DNA from: Acinetobacter baylyi DSM 14961 = CIP 107474
GTDB taxonomy: Bacteria > Pseudomonadota > Gammaproteobacteria > Pseudomonadales > Moraxellaceae
Direction: 5' to 3'
Assembly (NCBI RefSeq): GCF_000368685.1
Contig: NZ_KB849627.1
Location: forward strand, 334,963-398,962
Length of the DNA stretch: 64,000 nucleotides
Part shown: one piece after another, positions 52,707 to 63,658 of the stretch
How positions within the stretch are numbered: the stretch's first letter is position 1
How the letters are laid out: every line of letters starts with the position of its first letter
Program-made: the position numbers and the translations under genes
The notes under the pieces: model-generated
The model's input: the letters and a program-made list of their open reading frames with translations, nothing else
Told to the model about the DNA's origin: nothing
Database searches by the model: none

Positions 52707-53942
52707 TTAAATCAAAAATGTTTTGATGACTTTACCCGTTAAGGTCTGATTTAAAAGTGGTGTATTTTTGCCACTAGACAAAATACTTTTCTTATCTACG
52801 CTCCATTCTAAATCTGGATCGACCAATACCCAGCCTTTTTCATCGAGCCAGCGCTCTTGCATATTGGCAACTTGTGCAGGTATCAACGTTACTTTTTCAA
52901 CCCATTCAAGTGGTGTAAATAGCGCTTCCCTCACCAGTTGAATGCCCAATGCAACATAGGTATCGAAGGCACTAATTCCTGGGAGCGTTTCTGCAAACGG
53001 CATCATTTTCGCAGAGCTACTTAGAGGTTCATGATGCGTACAAATTGCATCAATCACACCCGACTTGAGTGCCTGACGTAATTGCTCTTTGTCTTGCTCA
53101 GATCGCAATGGTGGACGCACATGTGCCAATGAGTTAAAACCGTCAATCAATGATTCTGTCAAATGTAGCTGATGCATTGCCACATCTGCCGTTACAGGTA
53201 GCCCCTTGGCTTTGGCAGCCTGTATCAGCTCAATGGATTTTCCAGAAGAGATGAGACCAAAGTGCGCACGCACGCCTGTGGCTTCAATCATGATCAGATA
53301 TTTAGCAATCGCAATGGTTTCTGCAATTGCAGGAATCATCGGTAAACCTTGACGCGAAGCAATAAACCCTTCATGTACACAGCCATCTTTGGCAATTTGC
53401 GCTTCTTCAGGATAAAACACCACGGTTAAACCCAAACCTGCTGCATATTCTAGGGTACGAATGACGACATCATCATCTTCAAATGAGGCATTGGCATTAG
53501 AAACTGCGGTACAACCACCTTTTTTGAGCGCAGCCATATTGGCAGGCTGTCTGCCCAATAATCCCTGAGTTTGTGCGCCAATAATATGCAAGTGAAACTG
53601 GCCGTCCGTCCATGCTTTTTCAATTAAACCATGAATCAACGCACCATTATCTTGAACAATCGGTTTTGAGTCTGGTGGCGTAATGACATGCAAGATACCA
53701 TTTTCGCGAGCGGCTTTACCTTCAGATTTCAATGTACCGTGCTGTTGCTGCCCTGGCTCGCGTACACGCGCGCATAAATCAACCATCGTTGGCATTAGCC
53801 ATTGACCATCTGCATTGATGGTTTCATCAACCTGATCAAGAGATTCAACCAGCTTACCATCTTTTAAATAAATCGTCGTGACCTGATCAATTTTTGCAAC
53901 TGGATCGAGTAAGCGGACATTTTCAAGTTTGATATTGCTCAT
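52707..53942 (-). CDS. pyrC': Dihydroorotase-like protein without zinc ligands (PyrC' type)
   Basis: 411 residues of the type I dihydroorotase fold. The zinc-binding HxH (VDLHxHxREPG) reads VDLCARVREPG here: C57 and R59 replace both His, and the usual DHAPH-like loop is changed to THHEPL. So this copy is very likely inactive. In Pseudomonas an equivalent PyrC' is a structural partner of PyrB in a large complex. The gene is 12 bases after pyrB, consistent with that role. The active PyrC must lie elsewhere. Confidence 0.93.
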   Translation of the reverse strand: MSNIKLENVRLLDPVAKIDQVTTIYLKDGKLVESLDQVDETINADGQWLMPTMVDLCARVREPGQQQHGTLKSEGKAARENGILHVITPPDSKPIVQDNGALIHGLIEKAWTDGQFHLHIIGAQTQGLLGRQPANMAALKKGGCTAVSNANASFEDDDVVIRTLEYAAGLGLTVVFYPEEAQIAKDGCVHEGFIASRQGLPMIPAIAETIAIAKYLIMIEATGVRAHFGLISSGKSIELIQAAKAKGLPVTADVAMHQLHLTESLIDGFNSLAHVRPPLRSEQDKEQLRQALKSGVIDAICTHHEPLSSSAKMMPFAETLPGISAFDTYVALGIQLVREALFTPLEWVEKVTLIPAQVANMQERWLDEKGWVLVDPDLEWSVDKKSILSSGKNTPLLNQTLTGKVIKTFLI

Positions 53943-53954
53943 GATTTCGATCCC

Positions 53955-54971
53955 TTATACTGCAATTGCTTCAATTAAACCCTGTTCTTGTAACTGACCC
54001 TGCATTGAAAGCGCCAATACTGCCATTCGTACCGCGATCCCATTGGTCACCTGATGCAAAATAACAGACTGAGGACCATCGGCAATGCTTGAATCAATTT
54101 CAACACCACGGTTCATGGGTCCTGGATGCATCACGATACAATCGGGTTTCGCCAATGCCAAACGTTCCTGATTCAAACCATACATACGATAAAATTCTGC
54201 CTGCGAAGACAATGCAGGAGAATCAATACGCTCATTTTGAATACGTAGCGCGATAATCACATCGCAATCTTTGACACCATCATCCATTTTATTAAATAGA
54301 CGTACATGGTCACCATACTCTTTAAAACCCACAGGCAATAAAGTATTGGGTGCAATCACACGAATATCGTTACAGCCCAAGGTCTGCAAGGCGGCAATGT
54401 TTGAACGTGCCACACGCGAATGTTTAATATCACCAATAATTGCAACACTCAATTCTTCAAATGGCTTTTTGGTCTCACGACGAATAGTGAGCATATCTAA
54501 CATCGCTTGCGTTGGATGGGCATGACGTCCATCTCCAGCATTGATAATTGCCACGTGCGGGCATACATCTTTCGCTATAAAATGTGCAGCACCCGAAGAA
54601 GAATGACGTACCACAAAAATATCGGCAGCCATCGCTTCTAGATTCCAAAGCGTGTCACGGAGGGTTTCACCCTTAGAGGTACTTGAACGAGCAATATCAA
54701 TATTTAAAACATTGGCAGACAAACGTTTTGCCGCAGCTTCAAAGGTTGTTCGGGTACGAGTTGAGTTTTCAAAAAACAGATTCATCACCGTGCGCCCTTC
54801 GAGTAATGGCGTGGTGATGAGCTGGTTTTGATCATTAATGAAGGATTGTGCAGTATCGAGAATTTTTGTAAGTGTTTCTTTAGAAAGACCTTCGATGGTC
54901 AAAAAGTGTTTTAAATTGCCCTGTTGGTTGAGCTGAATCTGACTCGGAGTATGCAATGCAGCCAAGTGCAT
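53955..54971 (-). CDS. pyrB: Aspartate carbamoyltransferase catalytic subunit
   Basis: 338 residues. Carbamoyl-phosphate motif [13 protein letters not shown]; domain 2 contains [14 protein letters not shown] and HPGPMNRG. A 15-20-residue N-terminal extension compared with E. coli is usual in the PyrB-PyrC' type of Pseudomonas. No pyrI regulatory gene is adjacent, again as in that type. It is the first gene of the pair. Confidence 0.96.
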   Translation of the reverse strand: MHLAALHTPSQIQLNQQGNLKHFLTIEGLSKETLTKILDTAQSFINDQNQLITTPLLEGRTVMNLFFENSTRTRTTFEAAAKRLSANVLNIDIARSSTSKGETLRDTLWNLEAMAADIFVVRHSSSGAAHFIAKDVCPHVAIINAGDGRHAHPTQAMLDMLTIRRETKKPFEELSVAIIGDIKHSRVARSNIAALQTLGCNDIRVIAPNTLLPVGFKEYGDHVRLFNKMDDGVKDCDVIIALRIQNERIDSPALSSQAEFYRMYGLNQERLALAKPDCIVMHPGPMNRGVEIDSSIADGPQSVILHQVTNGIAVRMAVLALSMQGQLQEQGLIEAIAV

Positions 54972-55273
54972 GAGAGATTCCTTATACGTTAAGTTAACGC
55001 ATTATACAGATATTTTTCTGGATCAGGCAGTTGAAGTTTTGGTTAATTGCTGTTTTCTCAGTCAAAGATGGGAATAAAAATAATAAAATTAAGTTGTTAA
55101 TAATTCATATTAAAATCTTAATAATTTTTTTAAATTTTGTTTTTCCACAATCTATCTTCCAGACTAAAATCAACAATTGCATAAAAAAGACCATTTCAAT
55201 TTTAATCGCTAAGTTTTCATCTCTAAAATACGCTAAAATAGTCGATTGCTTTTGCTGCTTTTTGGAAAATTGA
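54972..55273. other. 302-bp divergent intergenic region (pyrB / rlmKL)
   Basis: Very AT-rich promoter region between divergent genes. An 80-codon + frame through it is low-complexity and, I judge, not a gene. No strong palindrome seen. Confidence 0.5.
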
Positions 55274-57478
55274 ATGAACTCACCACAACGTCTTTCTACA
55301 TACTGGGTAACCTGTGCGGATGGACTGGAAACCTTACTGCAACAAGAACTACAAGGTTTAGGCATTGAGCAGACCGAACGTTTTGCTGGTCGTCTGATTT
55401 TCCAAGGGTCGCTTGAACAAGCCTATCGTGTCTGCATGTGGTCGCGTTTGGCATCTCGTGTGCTGAAACCGATTCATACTTTTGAGCTTGAACGCACACA
55501 CGATGCACGAGATGTTGCAGAAGAACTGTATGAAGGTGCGTTAAGTTTTGACTGGTCTCTGATTTTTGCACCACAAAGTACCTTTGCGATTCGTTTGCAT
55601 GTCGAACGCGAAATTAAGGTCAACTCACAATTTGCTACTTTGCGTGTAAAAGATGGTGTGGTCGATTCCTTTATGGAAGCCGTTGGCCGTCGTCCTAGCA
55701 TTGATACGAAACAACCTGAAATTACCCTATTTGTGTTGGCAGGCAAAACCGAACATACCTATTGCCTTGATTTATCGGGTGATTCATTGCATAAACGTGG
55801 CTATCGTCATTATATGACAGATGCTCCGATCAAAGAAAACCTAGCAGCAGCAATTTTGCAAAAAGCGAAACTCACAGAATTAAAGCCTGATCTTATTCTC
55901 GATCCAATGTGTGGCTCTGGTACATTTATCATTGAATCACTGATGATTTTTACAGATCGTGCACCAGGATTAGTTCGTCGCTTTGGCTTTAACGGCTGGC
56001 ATGGTCATGACCGCGAGCTCTGGCTTGAATTAAAAGCAGAAGCTGCCGAGCGCCATGAAATCGCTTTGCAAAACACCTTACCAAAATTTTATGCATTTGA
56101 TGCAGACTGGGAAGCAGTTAAAGCAACTCGTCAAAATATTATTGCTGCTGGATTCGAAAAACTTCTAGACCAGATTCAGATTGAAGAGCGTACACTGGCA
56201 GATTGGCCATCATTTGAAAATACTTATAACACTGCATTTGTTGTAACCAATCCACCTTATGGTGAGCGTTTAGGTGATAAGGCATCCAACCGTGCACTTT
56301 ATCTAGGATTATCAGCACTCTTACAACAGTATTTTCCGAAACAACATGCAGCAGTGATTGCAGCGCAAATTGAACAAGCGGATGTATTGGCATTCAGTGA
56401 GCCTGAAACTTTGCGTTTGATGAACGGTAAATTGCCAATTTATATTCGTCTGGGTCAAGTTAAGCCTGTCGCAAATAGCCAACCATTTTTAGCAAACTGG
56501 CATGCCGATCCTGTCGAAATTGAAGGTGCACAGGATTTTGCCAACCGTTTACAAAAAAATATGTCAGCTTTGAAAAAATGGGCGGTCAAAGATCAAGTAT
56601 TCTGCTTGCGTTTATACGATGCAGATTTGCCAGATTTTAATGTTGCAGTCGACCTATATGGTGACCGTTTGCATGTTCAGGAATATGCACCACCCAAAAC
56701 CATTGATCCAGAAAAAGCCAAGAAACGTTTTAATTTGGCTTTGGCTGCAATTCGCGCCGTCACAGGTTTGCCTCGTGAGGCGATTTTTATTAAAACACGT
56801 GCGCGCCAGGAAGGAAAAAACCAGTACACCAAACAGAGTACAGCGTCAAAGCGCTTTATCGTGCAGGAAGGTCAAGCTAAAATTTTAGTCAATCTGACTG
56901 ACTATCTGGATACAGGGCTATTTCTAGATCATCGCCAGATACGTTTACGTATTGCTCAAGAAGCACGCGGCAAGCATTTTCTAAACCTGTTTAGTTATAC
57001 CTCCACAGCCAGTCTGCATGCGGCACTGGGTGGAGCTGCAAGTACCACCAGTGTAGATCTGTCAAACACCTACATCAACTGGTCCAAAGAGAACTTTGTC
57101 TTAAATGGTTTAACTGTAGATCATGCCGATGAACAACATATGTTCTTTGCCAGTGACTGCTTTGAGTGGTTAAAAGAAGGTCATGAGCAATATGATTTGA
57201 TCTTTATTGACCCACCCACCTTTTCGAATTCAAAGAAATTTTATGGAACTTTCGATATTCAGCGCGACCACGTATCGCTACTTAAACGTGCCATGAACCG
57301 TCTAAGCGCCGAAGGCACGCTATACTTCTCAAATAACTATCGTGGTTTTGAGTTAGATGAGGAAATTGATGCAATTTTCTACGCGCAAGAAATTACCAAT
57401 GATACCATTGGGCCAGATTTCAAACGTAATCAGAAAATTCATCGTGCGTGGAAAATTCAGCATCCACATATGAACTAA
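55274..57478 (+). CDS. rlmKL: Bifunctional 23S rRNA methyltransferase RlmKL
   Basis: 734 residues combining two enzymes: an N-terminal THUMP and RlmL domain (m2G2445; motif LDPMCGSGTF and NPPYGERLG) and a C-terminal RlmK domain (m7G2069; FLDHRQIR, NLFSYTSTAS, DPPTFSNS). Length and order match the E. coli fused protein. Converges on a small exported protein. Confidence 0.97.
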   Translation: MNSPQRLSTYWVTCADGLETLLQQELQGLGIEQTERFAGRLIFQGSLEQAYRVCMWSRLASRVLKPIHTFELERTHDARDVAEELYEGALSFDWSLIFAPQSTFAIRLHVEREIKVNSQFATLRVKDGVVDSFMEAVGRRPSIDTKQPEITLFVLAGKTEHTYCLDLSGDSLHKRGYRHYMTDAPIKENLAAAILQKAKLTELKPDLILDPMCGSGTFIIESLMIFTDRAPGLVRRFGFNGWHGHDRELWLELKAEAAERHEIALQNTLPKFYAFDADWEAVKATRQNIIAAGFEKLLDQIQIEERTLADWPSFENTYNTAFVVTNPPYGERLGDKASNRALYLGLSALLQQYFPKQHAAVIAAQIEQADVLAFSEPETLRLMNGKLPIYIRLGQVKPVANSQPFLANWHADPVEIEGAQDFANRLQKNMSALKKWAVKDQVFCLRLYDADLPDFNVAVDLYGDRLHVQEYAPPKTIDPEKAKKRFNLALAAIRAVTGLPREAIFIKTRARQEGKNQYTKQSTASKRFIVQEGQAKILVNLTDYLDTGLFLDHRQIRLRIAQEARGKHFLNLFSYTSTASLHAALGGAASTTSVDLSNTYINWSKENFVLNGLTVDHADEQHMFFASDCFEWLKEGHEQYDLIFIDPPTFSNSKKFYGTFDIQRDHVSLLKRAMNRLSAEGTLYFSNNYRGFELDEEIDAIFYAQEITNDTIGPDFKRNQKIHRAWKIQHPHMN

Positions 57479-57486
57479 TCATTATA

Positions 57487-57522
57487 GAGATGTCAGTTAT
57501 TTCACTGTAATACTGACATCTC
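57487..57522. terminator. Possible shared terminator hairpin
   Basis: An 11-bp stem (GAGATGTCAGT / ACTGACATCTC) with a 14-base loop, overlapping the stop codon of the converging minus-strand gene. No strong T run on either side, so efficiency is uncertain. Confidence 0.45.
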
Positions 57523-57928
57523 CCCTTGCTCCAGATGCATCTATACCGCGAAATAAAAACTCATTAAAAGAAGTATCTGTTGAAGTACCACGAACTACAG
57601 GTACTGGATGATAAACAAATTTACCTGTCTGACTGACATCTGCTGTTTTTTTCTGTTCTTCATATGCAGACAATGCCACACTTCGAATGTTTTGTTGTTT
57701 ACGTTCCTGGCTATACTCCTCTGCAAGTTTTTGATTTTGCCTTTTCTGTACCTCTACAGGTAACTGAACATCTTTTTTTACTGCATCAACCATCTCAGCT
57801 GTCACAGTCATGGATTGACTTGACTGTTCAGCAAGTTTCTCATCATTTAAAGGAGAAGCTGCGTATAGATTCCCCGAAAACATAACAACATTGATATATA
57901 GCAAGACGTTGTTCTGACCTTTCTTCAT
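57497..57928 (-). CDS. Small exported hypothetical protein
   Basis: 143 residues from the ATG at 57928 (MKKGQNNVLLYINVVMFSGNLYAA), with AGGA eight bases upstream; an ATG at 57937 adds three residues but is worse placed. The N-terminus is a Sec signal with cleavage near YAA/SP. The rest is charged, with Gln/Lys-rich helical stretches (QKRQNQKLAEEYSQERKQQN) and a beta-rich end (DTSFNEFLFRGIDASGARGDVSITVK). No family recognised. Confidence 0.68.
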   Translation of the reverse strand: MKKGQNNVLLYINVVMFSGNLYAASPLNDEKLAEQSSQSMTVTAEMVDAVKKDVQLPVEVQKRQNQKLAEEYSQERKQQNIRSVALSAYEEQKKTADVSQTGKFVYHPVPVVRGTSTDTSFNEFLFRGIDASGARGDVSITVK

Positions 57929-58056
57929 GGGTAACATCCTTTTAATTGTCCATATTTATGTTTATTATCATTTACATTTAAATTAACAATATTTAGATTA
58001 AACCGCAATATTCAAACTGATCTCTCAGATAACAAGTGATTCATCTCATCAGTCAT

Positions 58057-58103
58057 AAAAAAACCTGTAATCTCAATGCATATCTACAAAGAAATTACAG
58101 GTT
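58057..58103 (-). terminator. Terminator of ilvD
   Basis: Inverted repeat AACCTGTAAT / ATTACAGGTT with a 22-base loop; A7 on the left gives a U run on the minus strand. Confidence 0.7.
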
Positions 58104-58145
58104 AAATAGAAAAAATTGAAATTAATTTTATCTATTCATGATCAT

Positions 58146-59975
58146 TTATAATATGCGTACCGCACCTTTCGCTGCGCTTGTTGTATGCATAGCATAAACT
58201 TTCAGGGCTTTAGAAACCTTACGTTTACGCTCTTCCACTGGTTTCCAGCCTTTCTCATCTTGAGCTTTACGGCGAGCAGCCAGCGTTTCATCATCTACTT
58301 TTAGATTCATGCTACGGTTTGGAATATCGATTTCAATCAAATCACCATCTTCTACCAAACCAATAGCACCGCCTTCTGCTGCTTCTGGCGAAATATGCCC
58401 AATTGATAAGCCCGATGAACCACCAGAGAAACGACCATCTGTAATAAGGGCGCAATCCTTACCTAAACCTTTAGATTTTAGATAGCTGGTTGGGTATAAC
58501 ATTTCTTGCATACCTGGGCCACCACGTGGACCTTCGTAACGAATCACGACAACATCGCCCGCTTTAATCTCATTACCCAAGATTGCTTCTACCGCAGCAT
58601 CCTGACTTTCAAAAACGCGTGCAGTACCATTAAATTTTAAAATCGATTCGTCTACACCAGCCGTTTTTACAATACAACCCTCTAGCGCGATGTTGCCATA
58701 AAGTACAGCCAAACCACCGTCTTTAGAAAAAGCATGTTCGGCATTACGAATCACACCATTTTCACGGTCACCATCAAGTGTCGAATAATAACGGTTTTGT
58801 GAGAATGCCACTTGAGTTGGCACACCACCTGGTGAAGAGCGGAAAAATTCATAGACATCTGCGTCTTCGGTACGAATAATATCCCATTTATTGAGCGCAT
58901 CTTGCAAGGTCTTTTCATGCACAGTGCTCACTGTTGTATTCAGCAATTTAGCACGATCCAGCTCACCCAGAATTGACATGATCCCACCTGCACGGTGTAC
59001 GTCTTCCATGTGAACATCTTGTTTTGCTGGTGCAACCTTACAAAGAACAGGAACATTACGTGATAAACGATCAATATCGTCCATGGTGAAGTCCACTTCG
59101 GCTTCACTTGCAGCAGCAAGCAAATGTAATACCGTATTGGTTGAACCACCCATCGCGATATCTAAAGTCATGGCATTTTCATAGGCAGCTTTGGTCGCAA
59201 TTGAACGTGGCAAAATACTGCTATCATCTTGTTCGTAGTAGCGTTTTGCCAAGCTAACAATCAACTCACCCGCTTTTAAGAATAACTTTTTACGGTTGGC
59301 ATGTGTCGCAACAATTGAACCATTTCCTGGCAAAGACAATCCAAGTGCTTCGGTTAAACAGTTCATTGAGTTTGCAGTAAACATTCCCGAGCATGAACCA
59401 CATGTTGGGCAAGCCGAGCGTTCAAATGCCTGAACTTCTTCATCGGTATAACTGTCATCCGCAGCAACAACCATGGCATCGACTAAATCAATCGCTTTTT
59501 CATTACCACGGAATTTGACTTTACCCGCTTCCATTGGTCCGCCAGAAACGAAAACCACTGGAATATTCAAGCGCATTGCAGCCATGAGCATGCCTGGTGT
59601 AATTTTGTCACAGTTAGAGATACATACCATTGCATCTGCACAATGCGCATTGACCATGTATTCAACAGAATCTGCAATCAGATCACGTGACGGCAATGAA
59701 TACAACATGCCATCATGTCCCATGGCAATTCCGTCATCTACAGCAATGGTATTAAACTCTTTTGCTACACCACCAGCCGCCTGAATTTGTTCTGCAACCA
59801 TTTGCCCAAGATCTTTTAAATGAACATGGCCTGGTACAAACTGAGTAAATGAGTTGACGACAGCAATAATCGGTTTTCCAAAATCTTCATCTTTCATTCC
59901 TGTTGCACGCCATAATCCACGTGCACCAGCCATGTTTCTTCCGTGTGTCGATGTTTTAGAACGATAATCAGGCAT
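58146..59975 (-). CDS. ilvD: Dihydroxy-acid dehydratase
   Basis: Third step of branched-chain amino acid synthesis, 609 residues from the ATG at 59975 ([26 protein letters not shown]), with GGAA nine bases upstream. An in-frame start at 60044 would add 23 residues before the normal N-terminus. Fe-S ligands: [11 protein letters not shown] and [18 protein letters not shown]. Other motifs: [18 protein letters not shown]. Confidence 0.96.
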   Translation of the reverse strand: MPDYRSKTSTHGRNMAGARGLWRATGMKDEDFGKPIIAVVNSFTQFVPGHVHLKDLGQMVAEQIQAAGGVAKEFNTIAVDDGIAMGHDGMLYSLPSRDLIADSVEYMVNAHCADAMVCISNCDKITPGMLMAAMRLNIPVVFVSGGPMEAGKVKFRGNEKAIDLVDAMVVAADDSYTDEEVQAFERSACPTCGSCSGMFTANSMNCLTEALGLSLPGNGSIVATHANRKKLFLKAGELIVSLAKRYYEQDDSSILPRSIATKAAYENAMTLDIAMGGSTNTVLHLLAAASEAEVDFTMDDIDRLSRNVPVLCKVAPAKQDVHMEDVHRAGGIMSILGELDRAKLLNTTVSTVHEKTLQDALNKWDIIRTEDADVYEFFRSSPGGVPTQVAFSQNRYYSTLDGDRENGVIRNAEHAFSKDGGLAVLYGNIALEGCIVKTAGVDESILKFNGTARVFESQDAAVEAILGNEIKAGDVVVIRYEGPRGGPGMQEMLYPTSYLKSKGLGKDCALITDGRFSGGSSGLSIGHISPEAAEGGAIGLVEDGDLIEIDIPNRSMNLKVDDETLAARRKAQDEKGWKPVEERKRKVSKALKVYAMHTTSAAKGAVRIL

Positions 59976-60164
59976 GTAGGTGTTTCCAACAAGTTGTGCT
60001 TGAGATGAATAAACATTCACTCTGGCTGAAAGAGACTGATACACAAGAGATGATCAGCCGAAATATGACACATCATACTACAAGTTGAATTTAACTGAGG
60101 ACACTCTATGCGATCTTTTTTTTATGAGTTTTGCTCATGAAGCAAACAAGAAAAGATGAATAAT

Positions 60165-60199
60165 AAAAAAAGAGAATATGCGTACACATTCTCTTTTTT
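60165..60199 (-). terminator. Terminator of clpB
   Basis: Stem AGAGAAT / ATTCTCT, flanked by A6 and T6, located 23 bases after the clpB stop; functional on the minus strand. Confidence 0.85.
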
Positions 60200-60222
60200 G
60201 AGATTTTAAACAATGTTGCGTC

Positions 60223-62802
60223 TTAACTCAGTTTTAATTTATCAAACACCAAGTCACCATGATCACCTTTGATGATGATGTTATCTCCTGGCTGGAAATC
60301 ACCTGCCAGAATTTTCTGGGCTAATGTATTTTCAACCTGTTGCTGGATTGCGCGTTTCAAAGGACGTGCACCATAGACAGGATCGAAACCAGCATCAATC
60401 AGAATATCAAAGGCACTATCATCAATATTCAAACCAATGTCACGCTCGGCCAAACGTGAACGTAAACGATCCAATTGAATATCGGCGATACCACGAATTT
60501 GCGATTTTTGTAACGAGTGGAATACTACCAGTTCATCAATTCGATTGATAAACTCTGGACGGAAATGTTGACTCACCGCAGACATCACCACTGCACGTAC
60601 CTCATCATCAGTCGCACCTTCACCCAGCTCACGTACATCTTGTGATCCGAGGTTTGAGGTCATCACAATCACAGTATTTTTAAAGTCAATGACCCGACCT
60701 TGTGAATCAGTCAGACGACCATCATCGAGCACCTGTAGTAAAATGTTAAAAACATCGGGATGCGCTTTTTCAACCTCATCAAATAGTACCACGCTATATG
60801 GTTTACGGCGTACCGCTTCGGTTAACACACCACCTTCTTCATAGCCCACATAACCTGGAGGTGCACCCACCAAGCGACTCACCGAGTGTTTTTCCATAAA
60901 TTCACTCATGTCAATCCGAATCATGGCATCGTCACTATCAAACAAGAAGTTTGCCAGTGCTTTGGTTAATTCAGTTTTACCGACACCTGTTGGCCCAAGG
61001 AATAAGAATGAACCACTTGGACGATTTGGATCCGACAAGCCCGCACGAGAACGACGCACAGCATTCGAAACCGCAATGACAGCCTCATCTTGTCCAACTA
61101 CACGGTTATGCAAAAAGCTTTCCATTTGTAAAAGTTTTTCACGTTCACCCTGCAACATTTTAGCCACTGGAATCCCTGTCGCAGCACTCACCACTTCAGC
61201 AATTTCATTATCTGTGACTTTATTTCGCAATAGTTTTGGCTCTTCATTTTCTTCAGCCACTTCATCTTGCTCAAGCTGCTTTTGTAACTCAGGAATCACA
61301 CCATATTGTAAACGTGCAGCCTCTGCCAAATCACCTTCACGTTGCGCTTTTTCAAATGCAATACGGGCTTGATCGAGCTTGACCTGTGCGTCTTTCGTGC
61401 CTTCAACCAAGGCCTTTTCTGCACGCCAGACCTCTTCCATATCGTTATATTCTTTTTGAACGATAGAAATCTGCTCTTCCAGATGTTTAACCTCGGCTTT
61501 ACTTCCTAGATCTTCATCTTTTTTAACTGCTTCAAGCTGCATTTTGAGCTGAATGATTCTTCGCTCCAAACGATCCAGTGCTTCTGGTTTTGAATCTAGC
61601 TCCATCTTGATACGTGAAGCCGCCTCATCAATCAAATCAATGGCTTTATCTGGCAACTGACGATCTGTAATATAGCGGTGCGACATTTTCGCAGCAGCAA
61701 TAATCGCAGAGTCGAGAATTTTTACACCATGATGCACTTCGTAACGTTCTTTCAAACCACGCAAAATAGCGATGGTATCTTCTACACTTGGCTCATCAAC
61801 CAATACTTTCTGGAAACGACGTTCTAACGCAGCATCTTTTTCAATATATTGGCGATACTCATCTAAAGTTGTCGCCCCGACACAACGCAACTCACCACGT
61901 GCCAAAGCAGGTTTGAGCATGTTACCTGCATCCATGGCACCATCGGATTTACCTGCACCAACTAAAGTATGTAACTCATCAATAAATAAAATTACCTGAC
62001 CATCTTGTTTGGCCAAATCATTGAGTACTGCTTTTAAACGCTCTTCAAACTCACCGCGATATTTTGCACCTGCAAGTAGTGAACCTAAATCGAGTGACAA
62101 TACGCGTTTATTTTTTAAGCTTTCTGGCACCTCACCATTCACAATACGCTGTGCCAAGCCTTCTACAATCGCGGTTTTACCAACCCCAGGCTCACCTATC
62201 AGAACAGGGTTATTCTTGGTACGACGTGAAAGTACCTGAATGGTACGGCGAATCTCATCATCACGCCCAATCACAGGATCAAGTTTACCTGCCAAAGCTC
62301 GCTCAGTCAGATCGATGGTATATTTGTTTAATGAGTCACGTTGATCTTCGTGATTATTACTCATAACTTTATCGTTGCCTCGAATAGATTCAATGACTTT
62401 GCGCAAGGTATCTGTAGTTACACCTACGCTATTTAATAAACTTTTGGTACTACCTGTTTCGGTTAATGCCAACAGTACCCAATCTGTAGACAAAAATTCA
62501 TCCCCTGCCTTTTGAGCATGGCGATCCGCCAGATTTAATACTTTTACCGCTTCAGGATTTAGATTGACATCACCTGTCGGATTAGTAATAGTCGGTGCAT
62601 CTTTGAGCGCTTGTTCAAGCTTCTGTTTCAACTCTGGTAAACGTGCACCAGCTTGTTGCAATAAACTTAAGTTAGATGGCTCTTCGAGCATGGTTGCAAG
62701 AATATGTAGACCATCAATCGCAGTATGATCTTTGCCTGTTGCAAGTGATTGTGCATCAGATAGCACCTGTTGCAACCGATTTGTAAATTTTTCAAAACGC
62801 AT
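60223..62802 (-). CDS. clpB: ATP-dependent disaggregase ClpB
   Basis: 859-residue Hsp100. N-domain ([16 protein letters not shown]), first AAA module with Walker A GEPGVGKT and Walker B FIDELHT, a coiled-coil middle domain (about 400-530: [22 protein letters not shown]), and second AAA module with GPTGVGKTE and a Walker B ending FDEVEK. Works with DnaK to resolve aggregates. A sigma-32-type promoter precedes it. ATG at 62802. Confidence 0.97.
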   Translation of the reverse strand: MRFEKFTNRLQQVLSDAQSLATGKDHTAIDGLHILATMLEEPSNLSLLQQAGARLPELKQKLEQALKDAPTITNPTGDVNLNPEAVKVLNLADRHAQKAGDEFLSTDWVLLALTETGSTKSLLNSVGVTTDTLRKVIESIRGNDKVMSNNHEDQRDSLNKYTIDLTERALAGKLDPVIGRDDEIRRTIQVLSRRTKNNPVLIGEPGVGKTAIVEGLAQRIVNGEVPESLKNKRVLSLDLGSLLAGAKYRGEFEERLKAVLNDLAKQDGQVILFIDELHTLVGAGKSDGAMDAGNMLKPALARGELRCVGATTLDEYRQYIEKDAALERRFQKVLVDEPSVEDTIAILRGLKERYEVHHGVKILDSAIIAAAKMSHRYITDRQLPDKAIDLIDEAASRIKMELDSKPEALDRLERRIIQLKMQLEAVKKDEDLGSKAEVKHLEEQISIVQKEYNDMEEVWRAEKALVEGTKDAQVKLDQARIAFEKAQREGDLAEAARLQYGVIPELQKQLEQDEVAEENEEPKLLRNKVTDNEIAEVVSAATGIPVAKMLQGEREKLLQMESFLHNRVVGQDEAVIAVSNAVRRSRAGLSDPNRPSGSFLFLGPTGVGKTELTKALANFLFDSDDAMIRIDMSEFMEKHSVSRLVGAPPGYVGYEEGGVLTEAVRRKPYSVVLFDEVEKAHPDVFNILLQVLDDGRLTDSQGRVIDFKNTVIVMTSNLGSQDVRELGEGATDDEVRAVVMSAVSQHFRPEFINRIDELVVFHSLQKSQIRGIADIQLDRLRSRLAERDIGLNIDDSAFDILIDAGFDPVYGARPLKRAIQQQVENTLAQKILAGDFQPGDNIIIKGDHGDLVFDKLKLS

Positions 62803-63127
62803 TATTGTTATGCCTCATCATCAATTTTCTACTTGACTATTACATGGGATCATTTTCTGAAATTTCAAATAAATTTTTATATTTTTCATAAAGTTATTAC
62901 TATAAAAATTAAATTATAGTTTGGTATTAATATGGGTGTTTTGATCTTATTTTTCAAGTGAAGCACGATGCATTTTTTGTTAAAGCGTATACATAGATCA
63001 TAGATACTTTATTTCCTCAAGCTGACAACAATCGCTGCTAAGCATAAATGATTTACGACTTAGGTTCATCGCATGGTTTGGGACACAATCTAATTCAAGA
63101 TAAAATTTTACTAGACTCGCAAAATGA
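62803..63127. other. 325-bp intergenic region upstream of clpB
   Basis: Contains the clpB promoter (62842-62869). The remaining part toward 63127 holds the end of the GNAT transcript and otherwise only AT-rich DNA. Confidence 0.6.
62842..62869 (-). promoter_or_regulatory. Sigma-32 promoter of clpB
   Basis: On the minus strand: -35 TTTGAAA (complement of 62863-62869), 14-base spacer, then -10 CCCATGT (complement of 62842-62848). Agrees with the E. coli heat-shock consensus CTTGAAA-N13/14-CCCCATNT. Transcription would begin about 35 bases before the clpB ATG. Confidence 0.78.
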
Positions 63128-63553
63128 TTATAGGAATTTACGAAAGTATTTAGGTGCATCTTCATAGTTTTGTCCTAGATAAAATTCATGTGCCTGTTTA
63201 CGATGATCGCCAGAATGCAGTTCCATACGATTACACCCCCAGCTTTTCGCAATTTGTTCTGCATAAGCCACCAGAGTTTGACCTATACGCTTTCCTCTAA
63301 ATTGTTGATCGACACAGACATAAGCAATACGTGCAAAATCACCTTCTAGCGCAATCTGAGGAATCATGGTAAGTGATAAAAATCCCGCAAGCTTATGATC
63401 GATATCTGCAACGAAAATAAACTGGCGCTCATCACTTTCAAATAATCGAATTTTCTTTTCAATAAATTCGAGTGATTGTGGATAGCCCAACTGTGTTAAT
63501 AAAGTTTGTATTGCCGTAGCATCATGGGTACTTGCTTTACGAATTTCGATCAT
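63128..63553 (-). CDS. GNAT-family N-acetyltransferase
   Basis: 141 residues. Acetyl-CoA loop QFRGKRIGQTLVAYAEQIA (R/QxxGxG/A type), preceded by RIAYVCVDQ. C-terminal SGDHRKQAHEFYLGQNY is typical of small-molecule or aminoglycoside-like GNATs. Substrate unknown. Transcribed alone. Confidence 0.9.
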   Translation of the reverse strand: MIEIRKASTHDATAIQTLLTQLGYPQSLEFIEKKIRLFESDERQFIFVADIDHKLAGFLSLTMIPQIALEGDFARIAYVCVDQQFRGKRIGQTLVAYAEQIAKSWGCNRMELHSGDHRKQAHEFYLGQNYEDAPKYFRKFL

Positions 63554-63610
63554 GCTTCTTTTCCTTTTTATAACTTCAAATTATAATTATATTTCGCACA
63601 TTCTATAAAA

Positions 63611-63637
63611 AGAAAAAGCTGACATTAACGTCAGCTT
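63611..63637 (-). terminator. Terminator of the OsmC-like gene
   Basis: An eight-bp stem (AAGCTGAC / GTCAGCTT), U run on the minus strand from A5 at 63613-63617. Confidence 0.82.
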
Positions 63638-63658
63638 CATTTTTTCAAACCACATAGG

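Noticed and set aside
55031..55273. 80-codon + ORF in the pyrB/rlmKL gap
   Set aside because: Low-complexity Ile/Lys/Phe composition from AT-rich DNA, no ribosome site; treated as promoter region.
63048..63167. 39-codon + ORF (MIYDLGSSHGLGHNLIQD...) overlapping the end of the GNAT gene
   Set aside because: No ribosome-binding site and antisense overlap with a real gene; most likely chance.
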